From the NCBI GenBank assembly GCA_030704615.1, contig CM060732.1:71467053-71531052 (forward strand): DNA of 64,000 nt, read 5' to 3'. Position 1 is the first letter of the stretch. Every line of letters starts with the position of its first letter. The DNA comes from Takakia lepidozioides (taxonomy: Eukaryota > Streptophyta > Takakiopsida > Takakiales > Takakiaceae). Below are positions 1-10,425 of the stretch, piece after piece. Below the pieces are notes generated by a model. It saw only the letters and a program-made list of their open reading frames with translations, ran no database searches and was not told where the DNA came from. A program made the translations under genes and the position numbers.

Positions 1-364
1 TCATACCACCATGTACTCTGCATTGCAAAAGGACAGTGTGCGTACATATGGGCTACTCAGACAGCAGAGGGGATCCATCCAAATGATGTTTAACCCTCGT
101 TAATATACCATGATAATATACCATCGTTCCGGTTCAAGCTCTCTGATTCAAGTAGGCCACTTACTAAGGCCTTCAGCCAAATCAACACAATAATCCATAA
201 TAATCCATAATCAACCCAGCCTGTGGTTATGCAAGGCCCCAGACATCCCTGCAGCGAAGCCTTGGAAGATGAATTTCTTCTTCTCTCTTTCCCCCTTTAT
301 AAGGGAGTTTTTGTTCTTCTACATTGTGTTGCCCCTTGTTGCCCCCGTGGAAGTTGTAAAGTAA

Positions 365-1530
365 TCGTCTTTCCTCCGAGAATGCTTGGGTCTAGAGGTA
401 GAGATGACAGGATGGATAATGAACGTTTCTGTTTTCAATGCCATTTGTACTAAGAAATCCGGGGGTGATACTATGTCTATGCCGATATAGCCCATACCTT
501 GAAGAGGTGTTCCACTACCAGGATCAGATGAGGCACTACATTTTGCTGTTTTTGGGCTTGCTGTGGGCCTTACTCTTGTTCTTCTGTCCCATATGTTGTT
601 CCCAGCACAAACTGGGCATAGGTGGTCCTCACATTGCAGGTTTTCCCACCACGAGTCTCTCTATCTGCAGACTGTGGGAACCTACCCTAATGCGAAAGAA
701 AGAATGAAATGGAAGGACACTTTATTATGTCTGTGGAAAGCTCAAGGAGAATGAAGAACATTTCTTCTTTCACTGCCCTTTCTACTCAAGATCCGTGGGA
801 GATTCAATCGTCTATTCTGTGATACCCAATCTCTCATGGAGGTCTTCCATTACGAGGATCAGAAATGCTTGGCAACTTGGCATTCACTCTCAGACAATCC
901 CTTGAGCAATAGTTGCTTTTGGGCTGCTTCTGGCTCCACTCTTTGTCTTTTATTCTATTATTCCCTTGGTCCTACTCTCATGAGAGAGACGCCCTCTTCA
1001 AATCCATCAAGGGAATTGTGCCTGAACCTCTGTTTACCAACTTCGAAAGTCTCGAGGCTGAGCCAAAAGCCCAGGCCCTTTTGGGGCCTAGTTATGGGCA
1101 GACCACACACAGCAGATTGATGCTTGTGTGAAGGGATTTCTAGAGGATATCTGGAAAACTCGGATTAATAGTCAGTTCCAAGGTGAGTCATACTACCGGC
1201 GTCAGCCCCTGAAAAGGTAGTTTCTGTCCCTTTGTGTTCCGCTCAGTTTCGCGGGTCAATGGCCACAAGGCTACGGCAAACAACATCTTACGAGTACATT
1301 CCTTTATTCCCTTGAGCAGTAGTTGCTTTTGGGCTGCTTCTGGCTCTGTCTTTCTTTTTTGTTTCTTGCTTTCCTATTGTCCCATAAGCTCTCTGAGCTT
1401 TCTGCGGCCGTTATAAAGTTCCATTTCATTTCATTCTTCTTGTTTCCTGCTTTCCTTTTGTCCCATAAGCTCCTTGAGCTTTCTGCAGACGTTATAAAGT
1501 TCCATTTCATTTCATTTCTCTCGAGCCTAC
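365..1530 (+). mobile_element. Decayed LINE 3'-end fragments
   Basis: Several pieces of one LINE (non-LTR retrotransposon) family lie here in plus orientation. Bases 365-405 repeat almost exactly a stretch near 2841-2875 inside the reverse-transcriptase remnant downstream. Bases 740-960 read as a run like EEHFFF-C-FY followed by EVFHYEDQ, which resembles the Cys/His-type zf-RVT tail of plant LINEs. Bases 1304-1530 hold two tandem copies of a unit containing cataagctc and ttccatttcatttcatt. The same tail occurs reverse-complemented near 10.0 and 12.4 kb, so it is a dispersed family. Stops and frameshifts show that nothing here is functional. The similarity to LINE tails is from memory of the family; the repetition is seen directly. 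Confidence 0.6.
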
Positions 1531-1933
1531 TCCAACCCACTTTCATTGCTAAGATCAAGATTTCTCCCCGTGCCTTTTGGTTCCTTCTTAGCCCTCACAG
1601 AAACCCAATCTCCGTCACAGACATCCACATTTGGCAAGGGTATGCTCAGTCGTTAAATAACTCTCCACACCAGCCTCCTCTTACAATAACTTTGAAACCT
1701 CTGCACTTCTTCTTCACCACATCCAATGTGAGCAAGGCGGCAAGAAATTGCAGAATGGCAGAGCACTGGACCTGTCAGGGCTTTAGACTGAATTATGAAG
1801 CACACGGCGGCAACTTTGGCCCCATTTATAGCACGTCTGTTCACTGAAGCAGTGCAGCATGCTGGACAAAAAACATCATCCACCCCCTCTTCAAGAGTGG
1901 TGACAAGCTTGAACCGAACAATGACCACACATT

Positions 1934-3060
1934 ATGATTTCTTCATTACTGGCTAAATTGTTTGGGAAGTTGTGGCCATGGAACTGGATGATTGGACTGA
2001 AAACTCTCAGCTTTGTGCCGGGGGGCAGGCTTCATCCACCCTTGACCATATCACACTCTTCAAACTATGGTAGAACAAGCAGGCTACGACAAAAGAATGG
2101 TAAATGCTTGCTCCGTGGACTTCCAAAGGCTTTCGATTCAGTCCCTTGGGCCCTGCTTCTTGAAAGGTTACGCAGGATGCAGGTCCCCCGAACATCATAT
2201 GAGCCATTTTATCCATGTATGAGACAGTCATTGGTCAAGGTTTCAGGGGAGTTCTCCGCAGAGGTGCACAGCAACATTGGGGTCAAATAGGGCTGCCCTC
2301 TCTCACCTACCCTATTTGGCATTTATATAGATGCTTTGGAAGGACACATTGCAAAAATAATGGAGTGGAGGTGCCTTTGGATGCGGGACCAACACCATTA
2401 GTACTTCTCTACTCTGACGATGCTGTTCAATTGGCACAATCTCCTGTCTTCCTTCAACGACACCTTCACATCCTCGAGGACTCCTCCAAAGACTATGGGT
2501 TGCAGGTCAACCTAAGCAAACTTATGATCATGGTTTTCAATGGCCATGCCACCAGCAAGAGCTTGAAGTCATGAAATCATACCCATACCTGGGGTTGGTT
2601 ATTTACTCACCCAAATTTCAGTTTGCACCAACAGCTATGGACAGATTAGCTGCCTCCATACACCTTCAGGCTAAATACAAACAAATACACCTGCGCCTCC
2701 ACCCCCCCCCCTCCACCCCCACCAAAGAGAGGCTCTTCGACTCAGTTGTCACCCCTGCCACCACTTATGGCTGTGAGTTCTGGGCACCTGGTGTCCCAGT
2801 TTCCTGGTGGGGGAAAAATCAAGAAACCACTGCAATCATCTTTCCTCCAAGGAATGCTTGGAGCTAGAGGGATAACACCATCACAAATTCTGTGTGCAGA
2901 ATTTGCATGTGTCCCACTTCAACCGAGGCCATCTTCCGGCTTACAATCTTTCTTACAAGGTGTACAAGCCCTTCCACCCAAAGGGTTGGCAGCCTGGATC
3001 CTCACAACATCTATTAGGCTGGTTTCAAGCGCCACTATTGGTATGCTCAGGTGAGCGCAC
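1934..3060 (+). pseudogene. LINE reverse transcriptase, frameshifted remnant
   Basis: Three frames carry consecutive parts of a non-LTR reverse transcriptase. Bases 1934-2290 include KAFDSVPWALLLERL (palm region) and end at an in-frame stop within the GVK-QGCPLSP-type motif. After the stop, the frame around 2291-2330 continues as GCPLSPTLFGIY. Bases 2395-2574 carry the catalytic box as LLYSDDAV (normally Y/F-ADD) and then a QVNLSK-like motif. Bases 2571-2810 contain YLGLVI and ERLFDSVVTPATTYG, both typical of the thumb and post-RT region. At least two frameshifts and one stop inactivate it. No endonuclease domain is seen upstream. The element probably belongs to the same family as the tail fragments at 0.4-1.5 kb. 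Confidence 0.8.
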
Positions 3061-3589
3061 TGGACTCTCCATTGCTTCCCTACTGCCACAAAATACGATG
3101 GGGGTGGAAATTGCAAGAAGGAGTGGTCTCAAGCAAGGCCACCAAAAAGAACAGCCAGATTTTGGAGGAGGCAAGCACGCACAGGAATGGCGAAATTGGA
3201 CTGGATTCAGTTGAAGGGGCAACGGAGAATGACCACAGCACTAGCGCCCAGAGGTCCATGCATACACCCCAAATCCATTCCCGACTAGAGGAGGAAGAAG
3301 AACTTAGAGAGGGAGGGTCCAGCTTAGGACGGAAGGAATGGATATCAGGAAAGTTGAAGCATTACTATGATGAAGAGAGGGGAGTGCATTATGTACAATT
3401 TGTGTGGGAGCATGGCCTCTGGACTTTCTAAGGGAGGAAAGGGTGGAAAGCCAGGCAGAAAACTTGAGCATTGCGAGGCCAGCAGCTTGTGCAGTCTTTT
3501 GTTCAAGTTTTCTGTAAGGTTTTGCTTTCCCATTCTCCACCCTGCAGCCCATGATTGTAGTTTTCTCGCTTTTGTTTCTACATGGTGCT

Positions 3590-4560
3590 CAGGGCTTCAT
3601 TCCAAATTGGAGGGGAAGGCTGAGGATGTATTCATGATTTGTACACAGGCAGGGATAGCTGAAGGACCAGGAATAGAGGTCCAAATTCATCCAAGAGGGC
3701 CAGATTTCAAGCACAAGATTACTTATGATTCCCTGTGGATCAATAGCTACAAGAAATATGCGTGGGTAGATGGTCAACTGGAAACAGCAGCGGCAGCAGC
3801 ACAATTGATAGAACAAGGCACTGCTAATGAAGGCACCTTCTTCAACACATTTCAGCCTGTTTTTCCCTGTTATCAGAGTCGTCCCTAAATTTTCATGTTG
3901 AATTCTGCAAGTTAGCTCATTGGTGGATCTATGGTGGTTTTGGAGTGATTTTGACATGTTACTGCCAATGTGGCAACAGTATCGAAAAACAGATAACAGA
4001 GACGAGGAGAAGCTCTGGAATGAACACGTTTCCGACTGCAGTCAAGGGTGAAACAAAAAGGTGAATGCCTGTTGGAAGCTAGGAACTAGTGTGATAAGTA
4101 TGGTTGGGGTGTTTGCTGGAAGAAATCTAGGCTGTCACAGGCATGGATAGCTGAAGGAGCAGGGATAGAGTGTGGGTCCAGATTCATCCAAGAGGGCCGG
4201 ATTCCCTGTGGAAGGATAGCTACACAAGAAACCTACATGGGTAGATGGTCAACTGGAAGCCGCAGCAGCAGCGGCACAATTGATAAAATCAGGCACTGCT
4301 AATGAAGGCGCCTTCTTCAACACATTTCACCCTGTTTTTCCCTCTTATCAGAATCGGCCCTAAATTTTCATGTTGAATTCTGCAAGTTAGCTGGTTGAGT
4401 GAACCTTTGATAGTTTGGAGTGACTTTGACATGATACTGCCAATGTGACAACAGGAAAGTATCCAGAAACAGGTAACAGAGAAGAGAAGCTGTGGAATGA
4501 ATACTTTTCTGACCCCAGTCAATGGTGGGACAATCGAGGCAAAAAGGTGAATGCCTGTTG
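3590..4560 (+). repeat. Tandem duplication (about 485 bp) of a dispersed repeat
   Basis: Two diverged copies follow each other. The phrase starting ggatagctgaagga occurs at about 3653 and 4145, and atgcctgttgga at about 4066 and 4549, giving a period near 485 bp. Each copy ends with a block containing tttggagtga, ccaatgtg and acaacagg-like sequence. Parts of the unit recur at 4697-4750, 6585-6800, 8098-8195 and 55562-55625. At 6657-7050 the same unit runs into a PPR N-terminal coding block, so it probably began as the 5' part of a PPR gene or of an element that moved one. Confidence 0.75.
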
Positions 4561-4739
4561 GATTACAGAGAGTAGCAGATGCAATTGAGCATGGGAACTA
4601 GTGTGATACGCTGAGTTGAGTGTTTTCTAGAACAAATCTAGGCTTTCATTGTCAGCTGCTAGCAGCAAGGCAAGGATGTATGCACGATCTGTGCAGAGGC
4701 ATGGATAGCTGAAGGAGCAGGGATAGAGTGTGGCTCCAG

Positions 4740-6535
4740 ATTCATCCATTTGTGAGGCAGGCAGACTGAAAGAGGCTCTAGAGACTTTAAACCAAGGAGG
4801 CATTTCAGCAGATTCCGATACGTATGTCTGTCTCTTGCATAAGTGCATCAAGATGAAAGGCCTGGAAGCTGGAAAGCAGGTGCACACATTATCCAAAGTG
4901 GATTCACGCCAAAGGTTTTTCTACTCAACACCCTTGTCAACATGTATGTTAAGTGCGGGAGCATCATGGATGCTCACCAAGTGTTCAACAGAATGCCTCA
5001 ACGATCTTTGATCACGTGGAATATAATGGTGACATCGTCAAAGCTGAAATTGTACCAGATGTCATTCTGAACACTGCCCTGGTGAACATGTATGCCAATT
5101 GTGGGTGCATGGAGGATGCAAAGGGAGTTTTCAACACTATGGCTGAACCAAATGTGGTGTGGTGGAATGCGATGCTTGCAGGGTATGCACAGCAGGGACG
5201 TGGTATGGAGGCTTTGGACACCTATGATCAAATGATGGGGGAAGGGGTGGAGCCCAACCACATCACGTTTGTGCTTGTGCAAGCCTGGCAGCCCTGGAAA
5301 AGGGCAAAGAGGTGCATGGTGACATCATCAAAGCTGGAATTGTACCAAATGTCATTCTGAACACTGCCCTGGCAGCTCTGGAAAAGGGGAAAGAGGTCCA
5401 TGGCGACATCGTCAGAGCTGGAATTGTACCAAATGTCATTCTAAACAATACCCTGGTGGACATGTATGCAAAATGTGGGTGCATCGAGGATGCAGAGGGA
5501 GTGTTCGACAGTATGGCTGGACGAGATGTGGTGTCGTGGACTGCGATGATTGCAGGATATGCACAGCAGGGGCGCGGGATGGAAGCTTTGGAGACCTATG
5601 AGCAAATGATGGGGGAAGGGGTGAAGCCCAACCACATCACGTTTGTGTGCGTTTGCAATGCGTGTGCAAGCCTGGCAGCACTGGGAAAGGGCAAAGAGGT
5701 CCATGGTGACATCATCAAAGCTGCAATTGTACCAAATGTCATTCTGAACGCTGCCCTGGCAGCTCTGGAAAAGGGGAAAGCGGTCCATGGCGACATCATC
5801 AGAGCTGGAATTGTACCAAATGTCATTCTAACAAATATCCTGGTGGACACGTATGCAAAATGTGGGTGCATCGGGGATGCAAAGGGAGTGTTCGACACTA
5901 TGGCTGAACGAGATGTAGTGTCGTGGAGTGCGATGATTGCAGGATATGCACAGCAAGGGAGCGGGATGGAGGCTTTGGAGACCTATGATCGAATGATGTG
6001 TGAAGGAGTGAAGCCCAACCCCATCACGTTTGTGTGCATTTGCAATGCGTGTGCAAGCCTGGCAGCTCTGGAAAACGGCAAAGAGGTCCATGGTGACATG
6101 TATGCCAAATGTGGGAGCATCGAGGATGCGAAGGGAGTGTTCGACAGTATGGCTGAACGAGATGTGGTGTCATGGAGTGCGATGATTGCAGGATGGGGCG
6201 CAGGATGGAGGCTTTGGAGACCTATGAGCAAATGATGGGGGAAGGGGTGAAGCCCAACCACATCACGTTTGTCTGCGTTTGCAATGCGTGTGCGAGCCTG
6301 GCAGCCCTGGGAAAGAGCAAAGAGGTCCATGGTGATATCATCGAAGCTGCAATTGTACCAAATGTCATCCTGAACACTGCCCTGGTGGACATGTATGCCA
6401 AATGTGGGAGCATGGAGGATGCGAAGGGAGTGTTCACCAATATGGCTGAACGAAATGTGGTGTCGTGGATCACAATGCTTGCAGGGTATGCACAGCAGGG
6501 GCCGGGATGGAGGCTTTGGAGACCTATGAGCAAAT
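4740..6535 (+). pseudogene. PLS-class PPR gene mosaic, frameshifted
   Basis: The translation is built of pentatricopeptide repeat motifs of the plant PLS class, which normally bind organellar RNA in plastids or mitochondria. It starts with a module containing AGRLKEALETLNQGG and DTYVCLLHKC, then a shift of frame near 4890, another near 5030 and another near 5290. The longest open stretch, 5312-6235 (307 codons), holds repeated modules with LVDMYAKCGCIEDA, GVFDSMAGRDVVSW and AGYAQQGRGMEALETYEQMM, then KPNHITFVC. Some modules are internally cut: LNTALAALEKGKEVHGDI joins the start of one motif to the end of another. The frame shifts again at about 6200. No E, E+ or DYW tail is visible. I call it a pseudogene or an unstable array because no single frame spans it. 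Splicing could in principle bypass some breaks, but no good splice sites were seen at them. Confidence 0.8.
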
Positions 6536-6584
6536 GTGTGATAAGTGTGTTTCCTAGAACAAATCTAGGATGTCATTGTCAGCT

Positions 6585-7050
6585 GCTAGCAGCAAGGCAA
6601 GGATGTATGCATGATTTGTGCAGAGGCATGGATAGCTGAAGGAGCAGGGATAGAGAGTGTGGGTCCAGATTCTTCCAAGAGGGCCAGATTTCAAGCACAA
6701 GATTACCTATGATTCCCTGTGGATCAATAGGTACAAGAAACCTGCATGGGTAGATGGTCAACTAAAGGCAGCAGCTGCAGCGGCACAGTTGATAGAATCA
6801 GGCACCTCAACCATGACCACACCTTCTGAAAGAGGATCAAGAGAGGGAGTCCAGAATGCCTCTTCTGGCACTTCTGGGCATGTGAAGATACTTTGTGCGG
6901 CAGGCAGACTGAAAGAGGCTCTAGAGACTTTAAACCAAGGAGGCATTTCGGCAGATTCAGATACGTATGTCTGTCTCTTGCTTAAGTGCATCAAGATGGA
7001 AGGTCTGGAAGCTGGTTGTATGGTCTTTGGGGTTGTGGTGTGGGGGTGGT
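6585..7050 (+). pseudogene. PPR gene N-terminal fragment, second copy
   Basis: From 6657 an open frame reads through a DFKHKITYDSLWIN block and an alanine run, then through GHVKILCAAGRLKEALETL and DTYVCLLLKCIKMEGLEAG. The last part is the usual entry into a plant PLS-PPR array and matches the beginning of the mosaic at 4740. It stops at about 7050 without any following PPR motif. The first 140 bases are another copy of the dispersed repeat seen at 3.6-4.5 kb. It is therefore a truncated duplicate lying downstream of the first copy, and unequal exchange or transposition is a likely cause. Confidence 0.7.
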
Positions 7051-7480
7051 AGCCATCGTTGGTTAAAATTGGGAGTGGTGGTGATAACTGGAGGGGGGAG
7101 CATTAATCCAGTTTAGTGTTTTGGCCATTAAGGGGGTGTTATTCTCATAATCGTTGATAGGATGGAGCAGCTGGGGTGGGTTATCTGTTTGCAGAGAGCC
7201 TCCAGCGAGGGGGTGAAGTGCTGGGGCATTAAGGGGCTTATAAAGTAGGATGTCAGGTGTGTGTCTAGGCAGAAAAAGCCTGGCATGAATGCTCCTGTCT
7301 AGTGTGGAGGCGGGCTGAGCATCATAGTGGGGGTATGGTATGTAATAGGGATGTGCATGGAGTAGGTGGTATAGTGGAGATATAAGGACTCCGTTAGGGT
7401 CCGAGCTGCTACGCAGCCCAACTTTGAGAATGAGGGGCTTCCATTTCCTTTCTCTTCAAACTCTCTTGCAGAAGTACCGG
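7050..7480. other. Stretch without recognisable gene
   Basis: About 430 bases, G-rich on the plus strand, with no reading frame or repeat I can name. Short GGTGG-type runs are present, but no promoter or RNA gene was recognised. Confidence 0.4.
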
Positions 7481-7484
7481 CTGG

Positions 7485-9965
7485 TTGGATCCCAGAGGAT
7501 CCTGGCCATCCTTTTCTCAAAGCACAGACCTTCCCCCTCCACCAAATACATGGGCTTCGAGAAGACGATCCAAAAGCTGTGACACATCCTCTTCCGAGTG
7601 GCTAATTACACCTATAACTACAACCCCATTGCTTCCTGGCAATGGTGCCCATAAAGAACTGGTGACAGAAGACCCAGGCCCCGAGCGACCTGCTGCAGCA
7701 AAAGCATGAGAAATGACGAGGGTGGGAGCGAGATTGATGGAGAGTTGGATGTCGAGGGCGGAGGGTTCGAAGGGGAAGAGCGCCTGTTGGTAGAGTGAGG
7801 AGAAGCAGGCAATGGGAAAGAATGTTGGGGTGGAGAGGAGGGTGGAGAGGACGCTGTTGAGGGCGGGGAAAGAGGGATGGTTGCCAGTACACCTGCTGAG
7901 GCAGCGGATGCCGAAGATGGGAAGGACAAAGACGGCGATGGATTGGGTCCCGAAGAGGGTGGCCGTGACAGCATGCGCACGCTCATGGTGCAATGTCCCT
8001 CTCTCAGGATCAGAATTTCTCCCGATAGATTTACAGTTCTGTCGTTAGAGTGCCTGGTTTCCATGTCTGCCTGACATGCAGTTTCTGATGCATCTGTTGT
8101 GGTTTGGAGTGACTTTGACATGATACTGCCAATGTGACAACAGGAAAGTATCCAAAAACAGGTAACAGAGATGAGGAGAAGCTGTGGTAGCATGATGTCA
8201 ATGGTAGACCTTAATGTAGCAGCAGACTATCATTCGGCCACAAGGACATTGTAATATCGGGTTGGTGTTTCAAAACCGGCTCTGGAAGAGTTAGCAGCCT
8301 GCTTGAGCCATACTCGCAACTGAGTGTCAGAGCTAACGTCCACAGGGTTCTGTCAGTCTGGACACCTGCCCCCAAAAAGCTGCAGCCAACTCTGAAACTG
8401 TAGGTTTTTCCTATGGAAGCAACACAACCTTAATCCTAATATTCTGGTGGCACCGCCATTTGGATTGAGAGGTAAGGAACAAGTCAAACTGAAAGATACA
8501 GCCACCAACTGTAGGCACCCCTGTTCCTGTCTCAAATGGATCTCGTTCTGATGATGCATCAGAGACCACAGGGGCTTCTATCAGTATGCAAATAGGGTCC
8601 GCTCCTTCTTTGTCTCCTGGAAATGCCTACATCCTGAGACAGGCATTGCAGTCAAAGTCCTCAGGTTTGATGTCTGGGCCAGTAAGGCCTGGAAACAAGA
8701 TAGAGACAGGTTTCCGCAAGAAGATCCAGTCGTCAACAGAGGCTCAATTCGGTTTTCGCTTGAGAAATGTCGGACAGTGGCAAGTGTTGCTGGAGAAGGG
8801 GGATCTATTGGGTCTGCGGTGGGTGCTGGCATGGGTCCAAGGGGACCTGGCAGTGGAGTTGGTTCACTTCCTGGGGCTGGAGGTGGAGGAGCACTCTTTG
8901 CCCTTGATCCAAGTGGGGCAGTAGTCCTGCTTGATGGATCCGGTAACCAGCATGGGGAAGCTCTACATGCTGCTACAGATATGTTCGCAGAAATGTTGAT
9001 GAGGAAGGAAGGAGCAGCCCATGCAGTTTGGGATCTCACAGGTAAAGTTGCCAGCTTATCCCAGTCATTGCGTGTAACCCATGCAATAGGGACTTTCTAT
9101 GTAGATATACTGAGATATTGAGAGGGAGGGCGGGAATCTGCAACAGTTCAGCAGGAGGCTCTGGATGGTCGCTGCTGCCGCTGCTGCGGCAGGAGCTTCG
9201 GGGGGAGCAACTGGTCTGCTTGGAAGGCCCCCGAACAGTGCTGAAGAAAAGCTTTATCAGTTCCCTCGAGGGAGCTATCTCAAGCCTGGATAGTCTTCAC
9301 TTAGAAAATGTGCAAGTTCAGATTGTGTGGGCAACTCATGACCTTCAACCAAACTGTCTTTTGGTTCTGCTGCAGGGAAGAACAGGCGTTTGTCAAAGCC
9401 ACATGGGTTGTATTTCTGCATGCCTGTGCCTGTGGGAGGTCGAGGCGGCTGAGAAACGACCCGACCTGACGATGACCTGGCACTTTGGCACCCTATTCCT
9501 GCTCTACAGTAAAACTAGTCTCCGGCCTTCAGTCGTCACCAGAATTAAATTTGGAGAGGTCTCCAGCAAATCTCTCCCTCCCATGGGCATCCCATCTTTT
9601 CCCCTCTGCTCCTCTTCCAGCTGTAGCAAAGTACTCTACCCAGTCAGGTGTGGTGTCAGACTTGGACTTGTTACAAATGTTCTCCAATGCACCTCACTCC
9701 AGGGGTGGACAAGGTTCATTATCCTTTTATTCGTTTCTAAGTGGAGAAGGCCCTCACCTTGGTCATAGTGCCATCTTCTATATGTCGCCTGGGCGAATCC
9801 TCCGTTGAATACAAAAAAGTGTTTGAGCAGCGACTTGAGGTGTTGGACATGGGCCTTGCATGCGCCCCGAACCCTGGATCACAGACCTCCAGAGGACCAC
9901 TGCAGGCAGATTGCACTGAGTTGGAACTCCTCACACTTCCCTGGACAGTGAAGAACTCACAGTAA
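7485..9965 (+). CDS. Unidentified plus-strand gene or captured gene fragments
   Basis: I do not recognise this protein. Coding-like plus-strand blocks lie in order: 7485-7709 (ending DPGPERPAAAKA), an acidic Gly/Glu/Asp block at 7709-8060 with one stop, a block at 8281-8403 containing VLSVWTPAPKKLQPTLKL, a long open block at 8562-9041 with FFVSWKCLHPETGIAVKVL, RFDVWASKAWKQDRDR and a Gly/Pro run, then AAHAVWDLTG directly before a good donor (cacag|gtaaag at 9041/9042). Further blocks at about 9165-9290 and 9485-9960 carry APLPAVAKYSTQSG and VSDLDLLQMFSNAP. The dispersed repeat (8098-8195) sits between blocks, and frames do not join without extra splicing or frameshifts. It may be a live multi-exon gene interrupted by repeats, or transposed gene pieces. 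Minus-strand frames here look like shadows of these blocks. Confidence 0.33.
8098..8195 (+). repeat. Dispersed repeat copy (3.6-4.5 kb family)
   Basis: This stretch is nearly identical to 4413-4500: it shares ggtttggagtgactttgac, atgatactgccaatgtgac and caggaaagtatcc in the same order. It sits inside the region of unidentified coding blocks. Confidence 0.75.
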
Positions 9966-9989
9966 GACTAGGAAGAAGGAGACAGTGGG

Positions 9990-10180
9990 AGGACATGAAA
10001 TGAAATGAAGAGAGAGAAGGGCCCTCCACAAGCAGCCCAAAAAGCCACTATTGCTCAAGGGACTGTCTAAGAGTCAACACCTCATGCAGGTAAGAAATGA
10101 AGTGAAATGGTGCTTTATAATGTCCACATGAAGCTTTGTTTCTATCATTTTTATTGTCCAGTAAGCTATGGGACAAAAGA
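9990..10180 (-). mobile_element. LINE tail fragment, minus orientation
   Basis: The stretch carries the reverse complement of the tail motifs seen at 0.9-1.5 kb: aagcagcccaaaa, attgctcaaggga and gaaatgaaatg, with agctatgggacaaaag at the right end. It is a short non-coding relic lying near the 3' end of the long minus-strand gene. Confidence 0.6.
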
Positions 10181-10425
10181 AAGAGACGAAATGATACCAA
10201 AAGAAAGCAGAGCACAAGAATGAATTTGGGGCACTCAACAAGCAGCCCAAAAATTAGTTTTCAACTTCAAGAGCCTCATGTAGATATGCTGCCAAACAAT
10301 TATGGTCCTTGTAGTGAAACATCTCAACATGGGATTGGTTGTTCCAGAATAGAAGCAAAGGTGTAATAGAATTTCTATAAATATAACGTGTATAGAATAG
10401 GAAGGAAGATACAATAGAATCTTAC

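Noticed and set aside
7517-8193. Long minus-strand frames rich in Ser, Pro and Leu
   Set aside because: They are complements of the acidic, Gly-rich plus-strand blocks, and their composition is that of shadow frames.
8581-9039. 152-codon minus-strand frame
   Set aside because: Antisense of the better plus-strand block that contains FFVSWKCLHPETG and ends at a good donor; Pro-rich only because the plus strand is Gly-rich.
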